A stretch of DNA of 64,000 nucleotides from Afipia sp. GTDB lineage: Bacteria; Pseudomonadota; Alphaproteobacteria; Rhizobiales; Xanthobacteraceae. How positions within the stretch are numbered: the stretch's first letter is position 1; each line of letters starts with the position of its first letter. The notes beneath the pieces are model-generated. The model worked only from the letters and a program-made list of their open reading frames with translations. It did no database searches and had not been told where the DNA came from. A program made the position numbers and the translations under genes. Below, one piece after another: positions 45,385 through 53,875 of this stretch. The stretch spans positions 104,636 through 168,635 of the forward strand of contig JAFKER010000016.1 in assembly GCA_017308595.1 (NCBI GenBank), given 5' to 3'.

Positions 45385-45970
45385 GCGCCGCCTTTCCTAC
45401 GCTGCGCGCGAGCCAGGTCGGAAGCTGCGGCGCTGCCGCGACCAGTTCGCTGAAAGTGGACGGCGAGAGCTTCCGCTTCAACGTTTTCAAGGCGGCTTCC
45501 GCTTTCTCCGGCCCAAGCCAGGCCAACGCCCGCACCGCCTCGCCAGCCGGCTTATGAGCCAGGGCGAGTTGCCAGCGCGGAGCATGACGAAGTTCGACAA
45601 CCTGTTTGCCGAGATTCATCGTTCGGCTGCGGCCGGAGGTTAGATAGACCGACCGAACCGGCACCTGGGTCGTCAGGCCGAGAGTGTTGGCCGCCGCCGC
45701 CCCGCTCGGGACGATGACTTCGCCGCGCTGGTTGGCGAGCGCCTCGACCGCTTGCTGGACGGAGGGGGCCCTCGTTCCGAACCGGCTCGTGATGGGACGG
45801 AGATAGACGCCGCGACCGGCCCGGATCAGTTGGCCCCGCTCAGTCAGACGCGACAAAGCCTGATCCACCGCGGCGCGATTACCGAGGTGAAGCAAGCTCT
45901 TAGCCGCCACGGGCGTACCTTCCGGCAACCCTTCGGCATGCGCGAGAATCTGTTCGGTTAACCGTTGCAT
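45377..45970 (-). CDS. abiEi: AbiEi-like/DUF6088 antitoxin and transcriptional regulator
   Basis: 197 residues. N-terminal winged helix (GTPVAAKSLLHLGNRAAVDQ, ALSRLTERGQLIRAGRGVYL, residues 15-60), then the antitoxin domain (GEVIVPSGAAAANTLGLTTQ, PVRSVYLTSGRSRTMNLG). AbiEi-type antitoxins repress their own promoter by binding inverted repeats; a perfect inverted repeat covers the promoter here. Ribosome site AGGAG 7 bases before ATG 45970. First gene of a six-gene run down to 35063. Confidence 0.88.
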   Translation of the reverse strand: MQRLTEQILAHAEGLPEGTPVAAKSLLHLGNRAAVDQALSRLTERGQLIRAGRGVYLRPITSRFGTRAPSVQQAVEALANQRGEVIVPSGAAAANTLGLTTQVPVRSVYLTSGRSRTMNLGKQVVELRHAPRWQLALAHKPAGEAVRALAWLGPEKAEAALKTLKRKLSPSTFSELVAAAPQLPTWLARSVGKAAHG

Positions 45971-45977
45971 GGCCGTT

Positions 45978-46017
45978 CTCCTGTCAGAAATATACGCGGT
46001 TTTCTGACAGTTTTCAA
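45978..46017 (-). promoter_or_regulatory. AbiE promoter with overlapping inverted-repeat operator
   Basis: On the minus strand TTGAAA (46012-46017) and TATATT (45989-45994) are 17 bp apart, a near-ideal sigma-70 promoter. A perfect 10-bp inverted repeat, CTGTCAGAAA (45981-45990) and TTTCTGACAG (46001-46010), 10-base spacer, covers the region between and over the -10. A repressor on it would block RNA polymerase. AGGAG of the abiEi ribosome site is at 45978-45982. Confidence 0.75.
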
Positions 46018-46051
46018 GCCAGCGGACTTGCTGGGGAGCCGTCTATTTCGG

Positions 46052-47383
46052 CTAGATCAAGGGCGAACCCCTGTCGAGTAGACCATCCAGGAAATCCTCC
46101 CGCGAGCTGATCGGCCCCGCGAGCGTCGCAAGGATCAACGCCTCGACGATCTGGCGGGCCAACGACCGCGCCATCACCCGCTCTTTCGTCGAGATGGCGG
46201 TCATGGCTCGGCCGTGCAGGAATGCGCTTCGCACGTTGAAGAGCTGCTCATACTGATCGGCGAAGCGTCGATCGCCCAGCAGGCCGGCCACCCGTCCCCG
46301 AATTCTATTCGTGGCGCGCATCCCTTTGTGGCGGTCAGGCGCGATGCGAAAATTCTTCTGATAGTCCGCGCGCAAGCCGAGCGCCGCCTCGATCGTCGTG
46401 ATGTGCGCAAGGAATTCATCCACGCCCTCGGCCAGGAACGCGCGGACGAGGAAGTGAGGGATCGGCGTCTCAAACAAAACCGATTGCTTCGCCTGCTCGA
46501 CGGTCGTCCATCGGCTCTGGTCCCACACCGTCAGCTCGGTCTTTGCATCCTCTTCTAGGTGCAGCTCGACCGGGCGCTCTTCCTCGTATGTCCCGCCATA
46601 GCCATCGTCGTAGACCCGGTCCTCCCAGCTCAACGTGTCGGGGGACGGCGGCGAACTGGGACGAACGAAGATGTCGCTGTCGATCGTGTAGACCCATGGC
46701 ACACGGAAGCCCCGCCAATCGACTTCCTGCATGGTCGACCAGCTCTCCCAGGGGGCCAGCAGGAGGAAGAACAGCGCTTCTTCCAAGGCAGTCGGGAACC
46801 GCCCTTGATGCGGTTCGACCCGCCCCAGATCTAGGCTCAGGTCCATGAACAGGACCGGGACCGCGCGTTCCTCCGGCTCCTGCTCGAGCACCACGACCTC
46901 CTCAACGATCAGCCAGTGGAATTCGGCGAAGCGCTCGGCATCGAAGTCCTGACGCGGATAAAGCCGCCTCAGCCGGCGCGCATCGATCACGCCGCGCAGC
47001 TCGTCGGCGCTCAACCGGCACACCCTGGCCGGACCGAATGCGTGCGGCGGCAGGTCGGCGGCAAGATCGAGCGGCGCAAGGTGAATGCGCCTGGCCCGGG
47101 TAGCGCGCAGCGCCGCGTCCAATCCCTTCGCCGCTTCCTCCACAGGCATGGCAAGATGGGCCGTGTCCTTCTGCAGGTGACATGGAAGGCCCAACGCCCG
47201 CAATGCCGTCGAGAGCGCGAAGTTCGGCCCCTTCTTGCCGGCGTTTGGGTAGTCGTCGCGGCAGATCTCACGCAGCCGCATGAAGGCCGGGTGCGCAAGA
47301 ATATTGTCGGGCCCGGGCGGTCGTATGCGCCACAGGTCCGTCATCGCCATCAGCATCGCCATTCTCGGACCCGTCTCGCTCAT
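46052..47383 (-). CDS. HEPN-like (ApeA-type C-terminus) protein
   Basis: 443 residues, no named family recognised over most of its length. The C-terminal helices contain QYEQLFNVRSAFLHGRAMTA, where R-x4-H (RSAFLH, near 386) is the active motif of HEPN RNases, followed by ARQIVEALILATL. That pattern (YxxRSxxxHG) is shared by ApeA-like HEPN proteins. The N-terminal half is acidic with no motif. Overlaps the TIR gene stop by one base (TGATG), so the pair is co-translated. Likely RNase effector; inference. Confidence 0.65.
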   Translation of the reverse strand: MSETGPRMAMLMAMTDLWRIRPPGPDNILAHPAFMRLREICRDDYPNAGKKGPNFALSTALRALGLPCHLQKDTAHLAMPVEEAAKGLDAALRATRARRIHLAPLDLAADLPPHAFGPARVCRLSADELRGVIDARRLRRLYPRQDFDAERFAEFHWLIVEEVVVLEQEPEERAVPVLFMDLSLDLGRVEPHQGRFPTALEEALFFLLLAPWESWSTMQEVDWRGFRVPWVYTIDSDIFVRPSSPPSPDTLSWEDRVYDDGYGGTYEEERPVELHLEEDAKTELTVWDQSRWTTVEQAKQSVLFETPIPHFLVRAFLAEGVDEFLAHITTIEAALGLRADYQKNFRIAPDRHKGMRATNRIRGRVAGLLGDRRFADQYEQLFNVRSAFLHGRAMTAISTKERVMARSLARQIVEALILATLAGPISSREDFLDGLLDRGSPLI

Positions 47384-48495
47384 CAGGAGATCCGGAGCCG
47401 CCGCAAAAGCTTGCCGAGGACCGCCTCGTACTCCTCGGGCTTGGAGAAATCGGCGTAGAGCTTGCCTTTCAAGAACTCTGGCAGCTCACATTCCTCGTAG
47501 AGCAGCGGCAGCACGACCACCTCGCCGCTCGCGATCTCGCGGTTCATCGCCACGTCGAGCTCCTTCTTCACCCAAGGAGCGCCGATCGACTTTTTCGACA
47601 GGACGACGGCGATGTAGCGGCTGAGCTTCATCCCCTCTTCGATCTTGGCGATCAGCGAGTCCCCGATGTCGATTTCGGCCTCGTCCAGCCACACATGCTC
47701 TACGCCATGAGCGAGCAGATCCTTGCGAAGCTGGCGCACGAAGGGTTTGTCGACGCCAGTATGGCTCAGGAAGATGCCGTGATACTTCTCATGCGCCGGA
47801 TCGGCCTTCTCCAACGCGAGGCTGTCGCGAACGAGCTGGTTCTGGGCTTCCTGCGACGTCGGCGGCGTCAGCAGCCAGCCCGTCGGGGTGCCGAGCATCA
47901 GCTGACCGCCGAGGCTGTAGCCCTCCGGCGTCGCGGCGATCGACCCATAGCCTTCGCCGGGATCGGATAGGCACAGCGTCCAGCCGCCGGTCCGCGACAG
48001 AACCTCGAAATAGCGCGCGAAGGGGCTGTCGAGATCGACCGGCCCCATCCTGCGCCCCTTCTTAATGAGAAGCTCCGAACGCTTTACGAAACTCGCCACT
48101 TTCGGCGCCACATATCCAAGATGGGTTTCGCGATAGCCGAAGAAGTTCACCCGCTTCGGCTCGGACAGGCACCAAACGACCGTCGCGCCACCCGCAATCG
48201 CGGCCTCCATCTCCTTGCGTCGGTCCTCGCCATCGAAGGCGGAGTCGAGGTCGTAGCGGTCATTCTGCCCCTTCAGCTTGCCCAGCTCGTAAAGTTCGTT
48301 CGAAAACTCTCCGGCCTTACCGAACAGAAAATGCGTGTAGCTCTCCGGATTGATGATGATCGTGTCGTATTCGTAGAGCGGATAGGCCGCCCGCTCTCGA
48401 TCGACATCGGGCTGGCAGAGCCCGAGATTTTCGATCTCCACGCCATCGATCTTGTCGCCGGTGTAAGTCAGCCCGACAGTCAGCACCCGTTTCAC
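47383..48495 (-). CDS. TIR-domain protein
   Basis: 370 residues. C-terminal TIR domain (from about 235): GIFLSHTGVDKPFVRQLRKD, VWLDEAEIDIGDSLIAKIEE, LSRYIAVVLSKKSIGAPWVK and ELDVAMNREI. A Glu in the LDEAEIDIGD segment (near 273) is the likely NADase residue. The N-terminal 230 residues (LTVGLTYTGDKIDGVEIENL, YDTIIINPESYTHFLFGKAG) are unlike named sensors and may detect infection. Bacterial TIR proteins degrade NAD+ or make cyclic ADPR signals. Confidence 0.85.
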   Translation of the reverse strand: MKRVLTVGLTYTGDKIDGVEIENLGLCQPDVDRERAAYPLYEYDTIIINPESYTHFLFGKAGEFSNELYELGKLKGQNDRYDLDSAFDGEDRRKEMEAAIAGGATVVWCLSEPKRVNFFGYRETHLGYVAPKVASFVKRSELLIKKGRRMGPVDLDSPFARYFEVLSRTGGWTLCLSDPGEGYGSIAATPEGYSLGGQLMLGTPTGWLLTPPTSQEAQNQLVRDSLALEKADPAHEKYHGIFLSHTGVDKPFVRQLRKDLLAHGVEHVWLDEAEIDIGDSLIAKIEEGMKLSRYIAVVLSKKSIGAPWVKKELDVAMNREIASGEVVVLPLLYEECELPEFLKGKLYADFSKPEEYEAVLGKLLRRLRIS

Positions 48496-49127
48496 GTGTC
48501 GTTCCTTTCCGCCGCCTGCTTGGCCGCCTCTCTAGCTTTCACTTCCAAAACCTCGCCGCGGCTGCCGACGAGCGCGATCTCGATGCCGGCCAAGGCGCAC
48601 CGCGGCGCGAGCCGCTCGGCCAGGCGCAAGGTGCCGTCCGTCAGCGGAACCACGGCCACCTGACGCCCCTGCGATGGCGTGGCCATCAGCAGGCCTACGG
48701 TCTCGCAAAGACCCCGGTAGAGCCGCGACAACTGGCCTGGATGCCGCGCGTTGATAATGCCGCCCTTGCATTCGGCCGAGATGACGTGGTCGCCGATATT
48801 CGCGACGACATCACCGAGCCCGGACTTCGGGTTGACGGTGATCGTCTGGCCCGCCGGATTTCGATAGACTCCGCCATAGGCGGTGCTACCGACGCCGGAG
48901 ACCTTGGTGAACGCTCGCCGCCCCAGCCAGCCCGCGAAATCGAACTGCTTTCCGTGCTCGCCGTCGGGATGGACACGGACGTCCCGTGCGCCCTGCGTGC
49001 GGAGCAAGTGCATCGCGTAGGCGACCATCACCGCGCCCTCATACAGATGATGTTCGTGGGCGCCGTCCGATTTTCCGGCGCGGTTCGGCGGCGGCTCGAG
49101 CGCCGTCACGAGATCCTCGAAATCCAA
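48492..49127 (-). CDS. Restriction-endonuclease-like (PD-(D/E)XK) protein
   Basis: 211 residues from TTG 49127 (LDFEDLVTALEPPPNRAGKS), preceded by GGGGAGG at about 6 bases; the longer ATG frame to 49607 is antisense to the next gene and not credible. SGLGDVVANIGDHVISAECK then GG (near 105-120) gives D and ExK of a nuclease fold. HEHHLYEGAVMVAYAMHLLR may be a helix bundle. First gene of the minus arm of the divergent cluster; couples to the TIR gene through a 4-bp overlap. Confidence 0.65.
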   Translation of the reverse strand: MDFEDLVTALEPPPNRAGKSDGAHEHHLYEGAVMVAYAMHLLRTQGARDVRVHPDGEHGKQFDFAGWLGRRAFTKVSGVGSTAYGGVYRNPAGQTITVNPKSGLGDVVANIGDHVISAECKGGIINARHPGQLSRLYRGLCETVGLLMATPSQGRQVAVVPLTDGTLRLAERLAPRCALAGIEIALVGSRGEVLEVKAREAAKQAAERNDT

Positions 49128-49220
49128 TCCAGCCTCCCCGCGATATCTGCGGACGCGCAGCGCGCACCATTGACAGGAGCTTATAACCGGCCATATTTGC
49201 CCGGTAAAGGAAGGCCTGTC
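49128..49220. promoter_or_regulatory. Shared 93-bp divergent promoter region
   Basis: On the plus strand TTGACA (49170-49175) and ATATTT (49193-49198) are 17 bp apart, then GGAAGG 8 bases before ATG 49221. The minus-arm promoter must lie in the same 93 bp but no good match was found. Eight genes leave this region in two directions. Confidence 0.6.
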
Positions 49221-49775
49221 ATGTTTACCTATAGCCCCGAAAAATTTGCGTCGCTCTACGCCTCCGAACTTGGCCAGCGCATCTGGGCCTTTCTCACGCG
49301 GCCCGAAAACGTCGCCCGCCTGGAGACCGCGTCCGAACTCGGCAAGCCCGCGGTCGAAGGCATCGAGGAGCAGCTCCTGGCGGAATTCCGCGAGGAGGTC
49401 TTGGCCGACCGCGTGAAGCAGATGGTCGGCCATATGGTGCGGCAGATCCTGGAGCAGCGAGATTGGGTGCTCGACCAGACCGATGTGAAAGTTCAGTCGG
49501 TGCCCTTCAGCAAGGCGGCACGCTATCGCCGGCCTGACTGGTTCACCTTTCACGCCTTCCGCAACAGCAGTGATCCGCGCGACGTCGTTATCACCGATCG
49601 CCGGCAAAATCCGACGCTGCCGAACGGCGCGCGCTGGACCTTCTACGCTACCTTCGCCAGCCCGCTAAAAGCGGCGGTGGCGTTCGGCGTCAACGACATC
49701 AAGCAGCTTCGTCAGCAGGTCCATTCGCACGGCTTCCACCGTGTTCGCATCGAGCGGATGCTGCGCCGGGCATGA
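49221..49775 (+). CDS. Unknown protein, first gene of plus arm
   Basis: 184 residues from ATG 49221 (MFTYSPEKFASLYASELGQR). Helical N-terminal part (residues 10-75), then FSKAARYRRPDWFTFHAFRN and TDRRQNPTLPNGARWTFYAT. No family recognised. It overlaps by antisense only with the false extension of the opposite gene. Ends 9 bases before the next gene, so in operon with it. Confidence 0.75.
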   Translation: MFTYSPEKFASLYASELGQRIWAFLTRPENVARLETASELGKPAVEGIEEQLLAEFREEVLADRVKQMVGHMVRQILEQRDWVLDQTDVKVQSVPFSKAARYRRPDWFTFHAFRNSSDPRDVVITDRRQNPTLPNGARWTFYATFASPLKAAVAFGVNDIKQLRQQVHSHGFHRVRIERMLRRA

Positions 49776-49784
49776 GACGAGCAG

Positions 49785-50711
49785 ATGATGACTGATCTAT
49801 TCGATGTCGACGGCGCCAATCTCGATCGCGGGTTTGAAAACCTGAAAGCCGCCGAGCTTCCGATCGAGCAGCAGCTTCACGCCATGCTGCAAGAGATGTG
49901 GGGGCGTTACGAGCCTTATGCCGACCCCGACTTTCGGCAGGGTTTCGCACGCGATGTCGATGGCCGATTTTGGGAGATGTATCTGGGCTGCACGCTGCTC
50001 GAGGCGGGCCGCACCCTGCTTCCCGTCGTCGAGCGCCAGCGCGAAGGCGGTCAGCCGGACCTCTGCGTCCTGGAAGATGGCCGCCGAATCTGGATCGAGG
50101 CCATTACCCCAGATGAAGGCGCACCGGGTCCTGACCAGATCGTGCGTCCGGTCCCCCTCAACGAGGGCGGCGGCCTCTTCGCCGCACCGATCCGTCAGGC
50201 GCAGTTGCGCACGTCCGGGGCGTTCTGGACCAAGGCGCAGAGGATCGCGCGCTATCTCGAACAGGGTGTGATCGGCCCGGAAGACACGAGGATCATCGCG
50301 ATCAGTGCGAGCCGCTTCGGCGTCTATGTCGCCGACCAGCCGTTGCCGCTGATCATGACCACGTTATTTCCGATCGGAGATGCCTACATCACCATCGATC
50401 GCGAGACCGGCAACGTCGTTGACGAAGGATTTCACCCGGCCCCCTTCATCGACCGCGAACGCAATCCGATCCCGCGCACGGCGTTTCTCGACGAGCGTTT
50501 CGCTGACATCTCAGGTGTGATCTGGTCGCGCGTTGGCCTCGGCAACCTCTCGCGTCGAAGCCGCCCGCTGACCTATGTCCACAACCCCTTGGCGCAGGTT
50601 CCGCTGGCGACAAGCTGGGGCGTCTGGGATCGCGAGTTCGTCATCACGCCGCGCGGCGACGAGTGGGAGGCCAACGACATTCTGGCGCAAGCCGCAGCGG
50701 AGGCATCATGA
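49785..50711 (+). CDS. Unknown protein, nuclease-fold-like paralogue A
   Basis: 308 residues. Contains FWEMYLGCTLLEAGRTLLPV, then QPDLCVLEDGRRIWIEAITP, a layout like E...PD...xEx of restriction-endonuclease folds but without the usual Lys (EA instead of EK). Later FLDERFADISGVIWSRVG. The same ordered blocks occur in the gene at 50763, so the two are paralogues. ATG 49785 or the next ATG; GAGACGAGCAG upstream is a weak ribosome site. Function unknown. Confidence 0.72.
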   Translation: MMTDLFDVDGANLDRGFENLKAAELPIEQQLHAMLQEMWGRYEPYADPDFRQGFARDVDGRFWEMYLGCTLLEAGRTLLPVVERQREGGQPDLCVLEDGRRIWIEAITPDEGAPGPDQIVRPVPLNEGGGLFAAPIRQAQLRTSGAFWTKAQRIARYLEQGVIGPEDTRIIAISASRFGVYVADQPLPLIMTTLFPIGDAYITIDRETGNVVDEGFHPAPFIDRERNPIPRTAFLDERFADISGVIWSRVGLGNLSRRSRPLTYVHNPLAQVPLATSWGVWDREFVITPRGDEWEANDILAQAAAEAS

Positions 50712-50762
50712 CGATGCGCCCGAGTGCCCGCGTCTGGCGCCTTCCGTTCCGTGAGGTTGATC

Positions 50763-52157
50763 ATGGCCGTCGGCGATGAGCAGCGACTGATCACGCCGAT
50801 CAGCCAGCGGCAGTTTGAGCTCTATGCGCTGTCGCTCGAACGTGGGCCCAATTTTGATCCCGCGCAGATCTTCGGGAGCTATCAAGCCGGACACGGCAGC
50901 GCGAGCGGCTGCATCCTCCTCGATCCGGAGCGCGGGACCTTCACCGCCCTGGCCTTGCGCAGGCGTGTCGATCATCGCTGGGTCCGCGTCGATGAAGGCG
51001 GCCCCTATCCCACTCCCGAAGCCGCGCTGGATCAGCTCACCATCAGCATGCGCGCTGGCGAGCCGCCCGAGCCATTGCCGCCGGGCGCACGGCGACGGCC
51101 GCTTCTGCTGAAGACCGGATCGCGAGGCACATCGCCGGAGTTCGACCTGCTGACGAGCACGATCAGCCATTTCCCGGCGCTGATGGCGGTCGGCGAATGC
51201 TACCTCGCGCTTCCCAATCCGGATGCCAATTTCGTCCCCGATCTGCAGACCAGCAATTTCGCGTCCCGCCTCTTCGAACTCTATCTTCTTGCCTGCTTCC
51301 GCGAGCAAGGCCTGATCGTCCGGCAGAAGCATGTCTCACCGGACTTCCTGATCGAGAACGATGGCGCCGCCTGCTGGATCGAAGCCGTGACCGCGAATTC
51401 CGAGACGCCCCGCTCCGGCGGGATCGGGGACTGGGTGCATGCTCCGGTCGATCGAAATGAACGCTTAACCGGCGCGCCAGCTGAGCGCTTCGCCAAGACG
51501 CTGCGCGGCAAGCTTCAGCGCAACTATCATGAGCTGGATCATGTAAAGGGGATACCCTTCGCTCTGGCGATCGCTGACTTCTATGAATCCGGCTCGATGG
51601 TTTGGAGCCGCGAGGCTTTGCCGACCTATCTCTACGGCCTGCGGGCAGATGTCGAAGGCGAAGGCGCCGGGCGACGTGCGATCGGCACGCCGATCAACAA
51701 TCTTACGGGCAGGCACGGCATTCCGGCCGGGCTATTCCGCGATCCCGACTTCGCTCACCTCTCTGCCGTCATCTTCAGCAACGCGGCGACGCTCGCCAAA
51801 TTCAACCGCATGGGCTTTCTCGCTGGATGGCGGCCGCCGGGCCTCACGATGACCCGCCGCGGCATTCTCTTCGACCGAACGCCGGGCGCGCTGGAGCCCA
51901 TTGATTTCGATCTGTCGGTCGACAGCGCCGAATACCAAGCGCTCTGGCCTTGGGGCGAAGCCTGGTGTCAGGAACTGGAGGTCTTTCACAACCCACAGGC
52001 GACGCACCCCATTCCCTTCGATCTCATACCCGGCGCGACCCATTGGTTCGAGCGCGGCGGCGACGTCGAGTGCAACACCATGTGGGCGAACTCGGTCATT
52101 TCATCGATCACTCATCTGCGCATGGCCGGCGCGCAAGGCGAAAGCGAGCGGCCATGA
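50763..52157 (+). CDS. Unknown protein, nuclease-fold-like paralogue B
   Basis: 464 residues from ATG 50763 (MAVGDEQRLITPISQRQFEL). The N-terminal 140 residues are extra relative to paralogue A. The shared core has RLFELYLLACFREQGLIVRQ, SPDFLIENDGAACWIEAVTA and FRDPDFAHLSAVIFSNAAT. The PD...IEA pattern again lacks the usual Lys. Ends shortly before the Lit-like gene. No family named. Confidence 0.72.
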   Translation: MAVGDEQRLITPISQRQFELYALSLERGPNFDPAQIFGSYQAGHGSASGCILLDPERGTFTALALRRRVDHRWVRVDEGGPYPTPEAALDQLTISMRAGEPPEPLPPGARRRPLLLKTGSRGTSPEFDLLTSTISHFPALMAVGECYLALPNPDANFVPDLQTSNFASRLFELYLLACFREQGLIVRQKHVSPDFLIENDGAACWIEAVTANSETPRSGGIGDWVHAPVDRNERLTGAPAERFAKTLRGKLQRNYHELDHVKGIPFALAIADFYESGSMVWSREALPTYLYGLRADVEGEGAGRRAIGTPINNLTGRHGIPAGLFRDPDFAHLSAVIFSNAATLAKFNRMGFLAGWRPPGLTMTRRGILFDRTPGALEPIDFDLSVDSAEYQALWPWGEAWCQELEVFHNPQATHPIPFDLIPGATHWFERGGDVECNTMWANSVISSITHLRMAGAQGESERP

Positions 52158-52206
52158 TCTGCCCGCCATGCATGCGTCGCCGTCCTCGCCCATCAAAGGA
52201 GCATCG

Positions 52207-53135
52207 TTGAACATGGAAACGGAACCATCCGACCGGACCATCGTCCTCCATCTCCTGCGCGGGGCTGTACCCGAGCGCGCCGACGAGATCAGCGGCCTAT
52301 GGAGCCAGTATGGTCATGGTGTGGAAGTCGCGCCGAGCACCAAGGGCGTGACGATGAAGGCCGATGACAAGCGCATCCAGTTCGACACCAAGACGATCGA
52401 CTTTTTCTGGCTGCTCGGCTTCAGCGCATGGCGTGCCATCGAGGTGTATTCGCCGGCCCTGCTGGTGGCGACATGGACCGGAATGCCGCTTGATCAGGCC
52501 CTCAAGATCGATGCCGAACGGGGGCAATACGAATTCGATTACAAGCAGCGCGTCAGCACCGCTCAATCGCTCATCGCGGCCGAACAGACCGCACAGATTT
52601 CCTGGCCTGCGGACATCCCCGAGCCGACCGCTGACCGCGACAGCTTGGGAGATGTCCAGCACAAGACGATGTTCGACCTCGTCGCGTTTGCCCTGGCCTT
52701 CGCGCTGCTGCACGAATTCCGGCACGTCATGTATTGCGCCGACAAGAGCGCACCGTCGACACTGCCCGAGGAGGAAATCGGCTGCGATAACTGGGCCCGC
52801 GAGTTCATGACCAGCGGCCTCGCCGCCTATGCGAAGGAGCATAGGACAACTACGCTCAAGTCCAGCAGAAGCGCGCGATGGGAATAGCGCTCGCCGCCGT
52901 GATCATCCATGCGATGACGCCGACCCACGCGCATTGGGGCAATCGGCAGTATCCACCGATCGCCGAGCGGCTGACGGCGATGATCGGAGGCTACAATCTG
53001 CCGCCCGGCTCGTCCTTCTGGCCCTTCACGGCCTGCCTTTTGATCACGCTGATGAGGCAGGAGGGCCGGCCGCTCGACATCATCGCGTACTCAAATCAGG
53101 AAATGGTCGAGGCCCTGCTCGACCGGCTCCGTTGA
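52207..53135 (+). pseudogene. Lit-like (peptidase U49) phage-exclusion protease, frameshifted
   Basis: First frame 52207-52887 holds the active site FALLHEFRHVMYCADKSAPS with the HExxH-type HEFRH (near 168) and CDNWAREFMTSGLAAYAKEH, the Lit/U49 pattern. The second frame (open to 53135) continues with NYAQVQQKRAMGIALAAVII and YPPIAERLTAMIGGY, the expected C-terminal part; the shift lies near 52846. Lit of E. coli cleaves EF-Tu on T4 infection. Either the gene is broken, the base is a sequence error, or it is read by frameshift. Start TTG 52207 (AAAGGAG 6 bases away) or ATG 52213. Confidence 0.72.
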
Positions 53136-53153
53136 CGCTGCGGGGAGCGCGAC

Positions 53154-53657
53154 GTGCCGGTCTATTTCATTGGCGAAGATGAAAACGGATGCTCCCCGAT
53201 CAAGATCGGCGTGGCGAAGAACATCGAGGCGCGCCAGCGCAACCTCCACACGGGGAATCCTTTGGAGCTGCGACTGCTCGGGTGGATCGAAGCGACCGAC
53301 GCCTTCCAGCTTGAACGAGAGCTGCACAAGCATTTTGGATCGACCCATGTGCGTGGAGAATGGTTCGACATCGAGCCGGGTGACATCCTGGCCATTCTCA
53401 AGCGCGCCGGCCGCGCTGGATTTGTCGCCAAGAACGCCGATGCTTTCCAGATCGTCGGTTATGATCGCGACGCCATTCCCGAATACCTCGGCGTGTGGGA
53501 ATGGGCCGATCTGGAAATCGACGAATGCTGCCCGTTCTGCGGATGTCTATGCGGCATGCATTTTCAGGAAGCCTCGCAGATGTACTATTGCATCCGATGC
53601 GACACGCTGACCGACTTTTCCGAGCTCGATCCGCGTGAGTATCCGCCGGACGAGTGA
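53154..53657 (+). CDS. GIY-YIG nuclease-family protein (T5orf172-like) with zinc ribbon
   Basis: 167 residues, GTG start at 53154 with GGGGAG upstream. N-terminal T5orf172/GIY-YIG-like part: MPVYFIGEDENGCSPIKIGV, NIEARQRNLHTGNPLELRLL and FQLERELHKHFGSTHVRGEW (His and Glu kept). The C-terminal CCPFCGCLCGMHF and YYCIRCDTLTDF are zinc-ribbon Cys pairs. Last gene of the plus arm, 18 bp after the Lit-like frame. Confidence 0.85.
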   Translation: MPVYFIGEDENGCSPIKIGVAKNIEARQRNLHTGNPLELRLLGWIEATDAFQLERELHKHFGSTHVRGEWFDIEPGDILAILKRAGRAGFVAKNADAFQIVGYDRDAIPEYLGVWEWADLEIDECCPFCGCLCGMHFQEASQMYYCIRCDTLTDFSELDPREYPPDE

Positions 53658-53795
53658 TGTCCTGAAAGGCGGAAAGATGCCAATCCTGAGAAGCTGAAAC
53701 CCGGCTTTGCGCTTCTGAGGGGAACGCCATCCCCTGCGGCCGGCCTTCGTCTCAGCCGCCCCCTTTTGCGGGGAGCCCCCGCAACGCCCCCTTCA

Positions 53796-53873
53796 GAGTG
53801 AGAGTGCGGACCGGCTTCGCCGTGACGGGTTGAGGGCTGAAAGAGGGGCCCCGGCGCCGGTCGCGGAGATCGG
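53796..53873 (+). promoter_or_regulatory. Type B leader remnant before truncated ardC
   Basis: Carries GAGTGAGAGTG (53796 onwards), TGACGGGTTGAGG (53823 onwards) and CCGGTCGCGGAG near 53857-53868 before an ATG at 53876. Same order and spacing as upstream of the intact ardC, in opposite orientation, so it moved together with the gene fragment. Confidence 0.55.
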
Positions 53874-53875
53874 TG

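Noticed and set aside
49128-49607. N-terminal extension of the REase-like gene on the minus strand
   Set aside because: It is exactly antisense to a plus-strand gene with its own promoter and ribosome site; TTG 49127 has a strong ribosome site.
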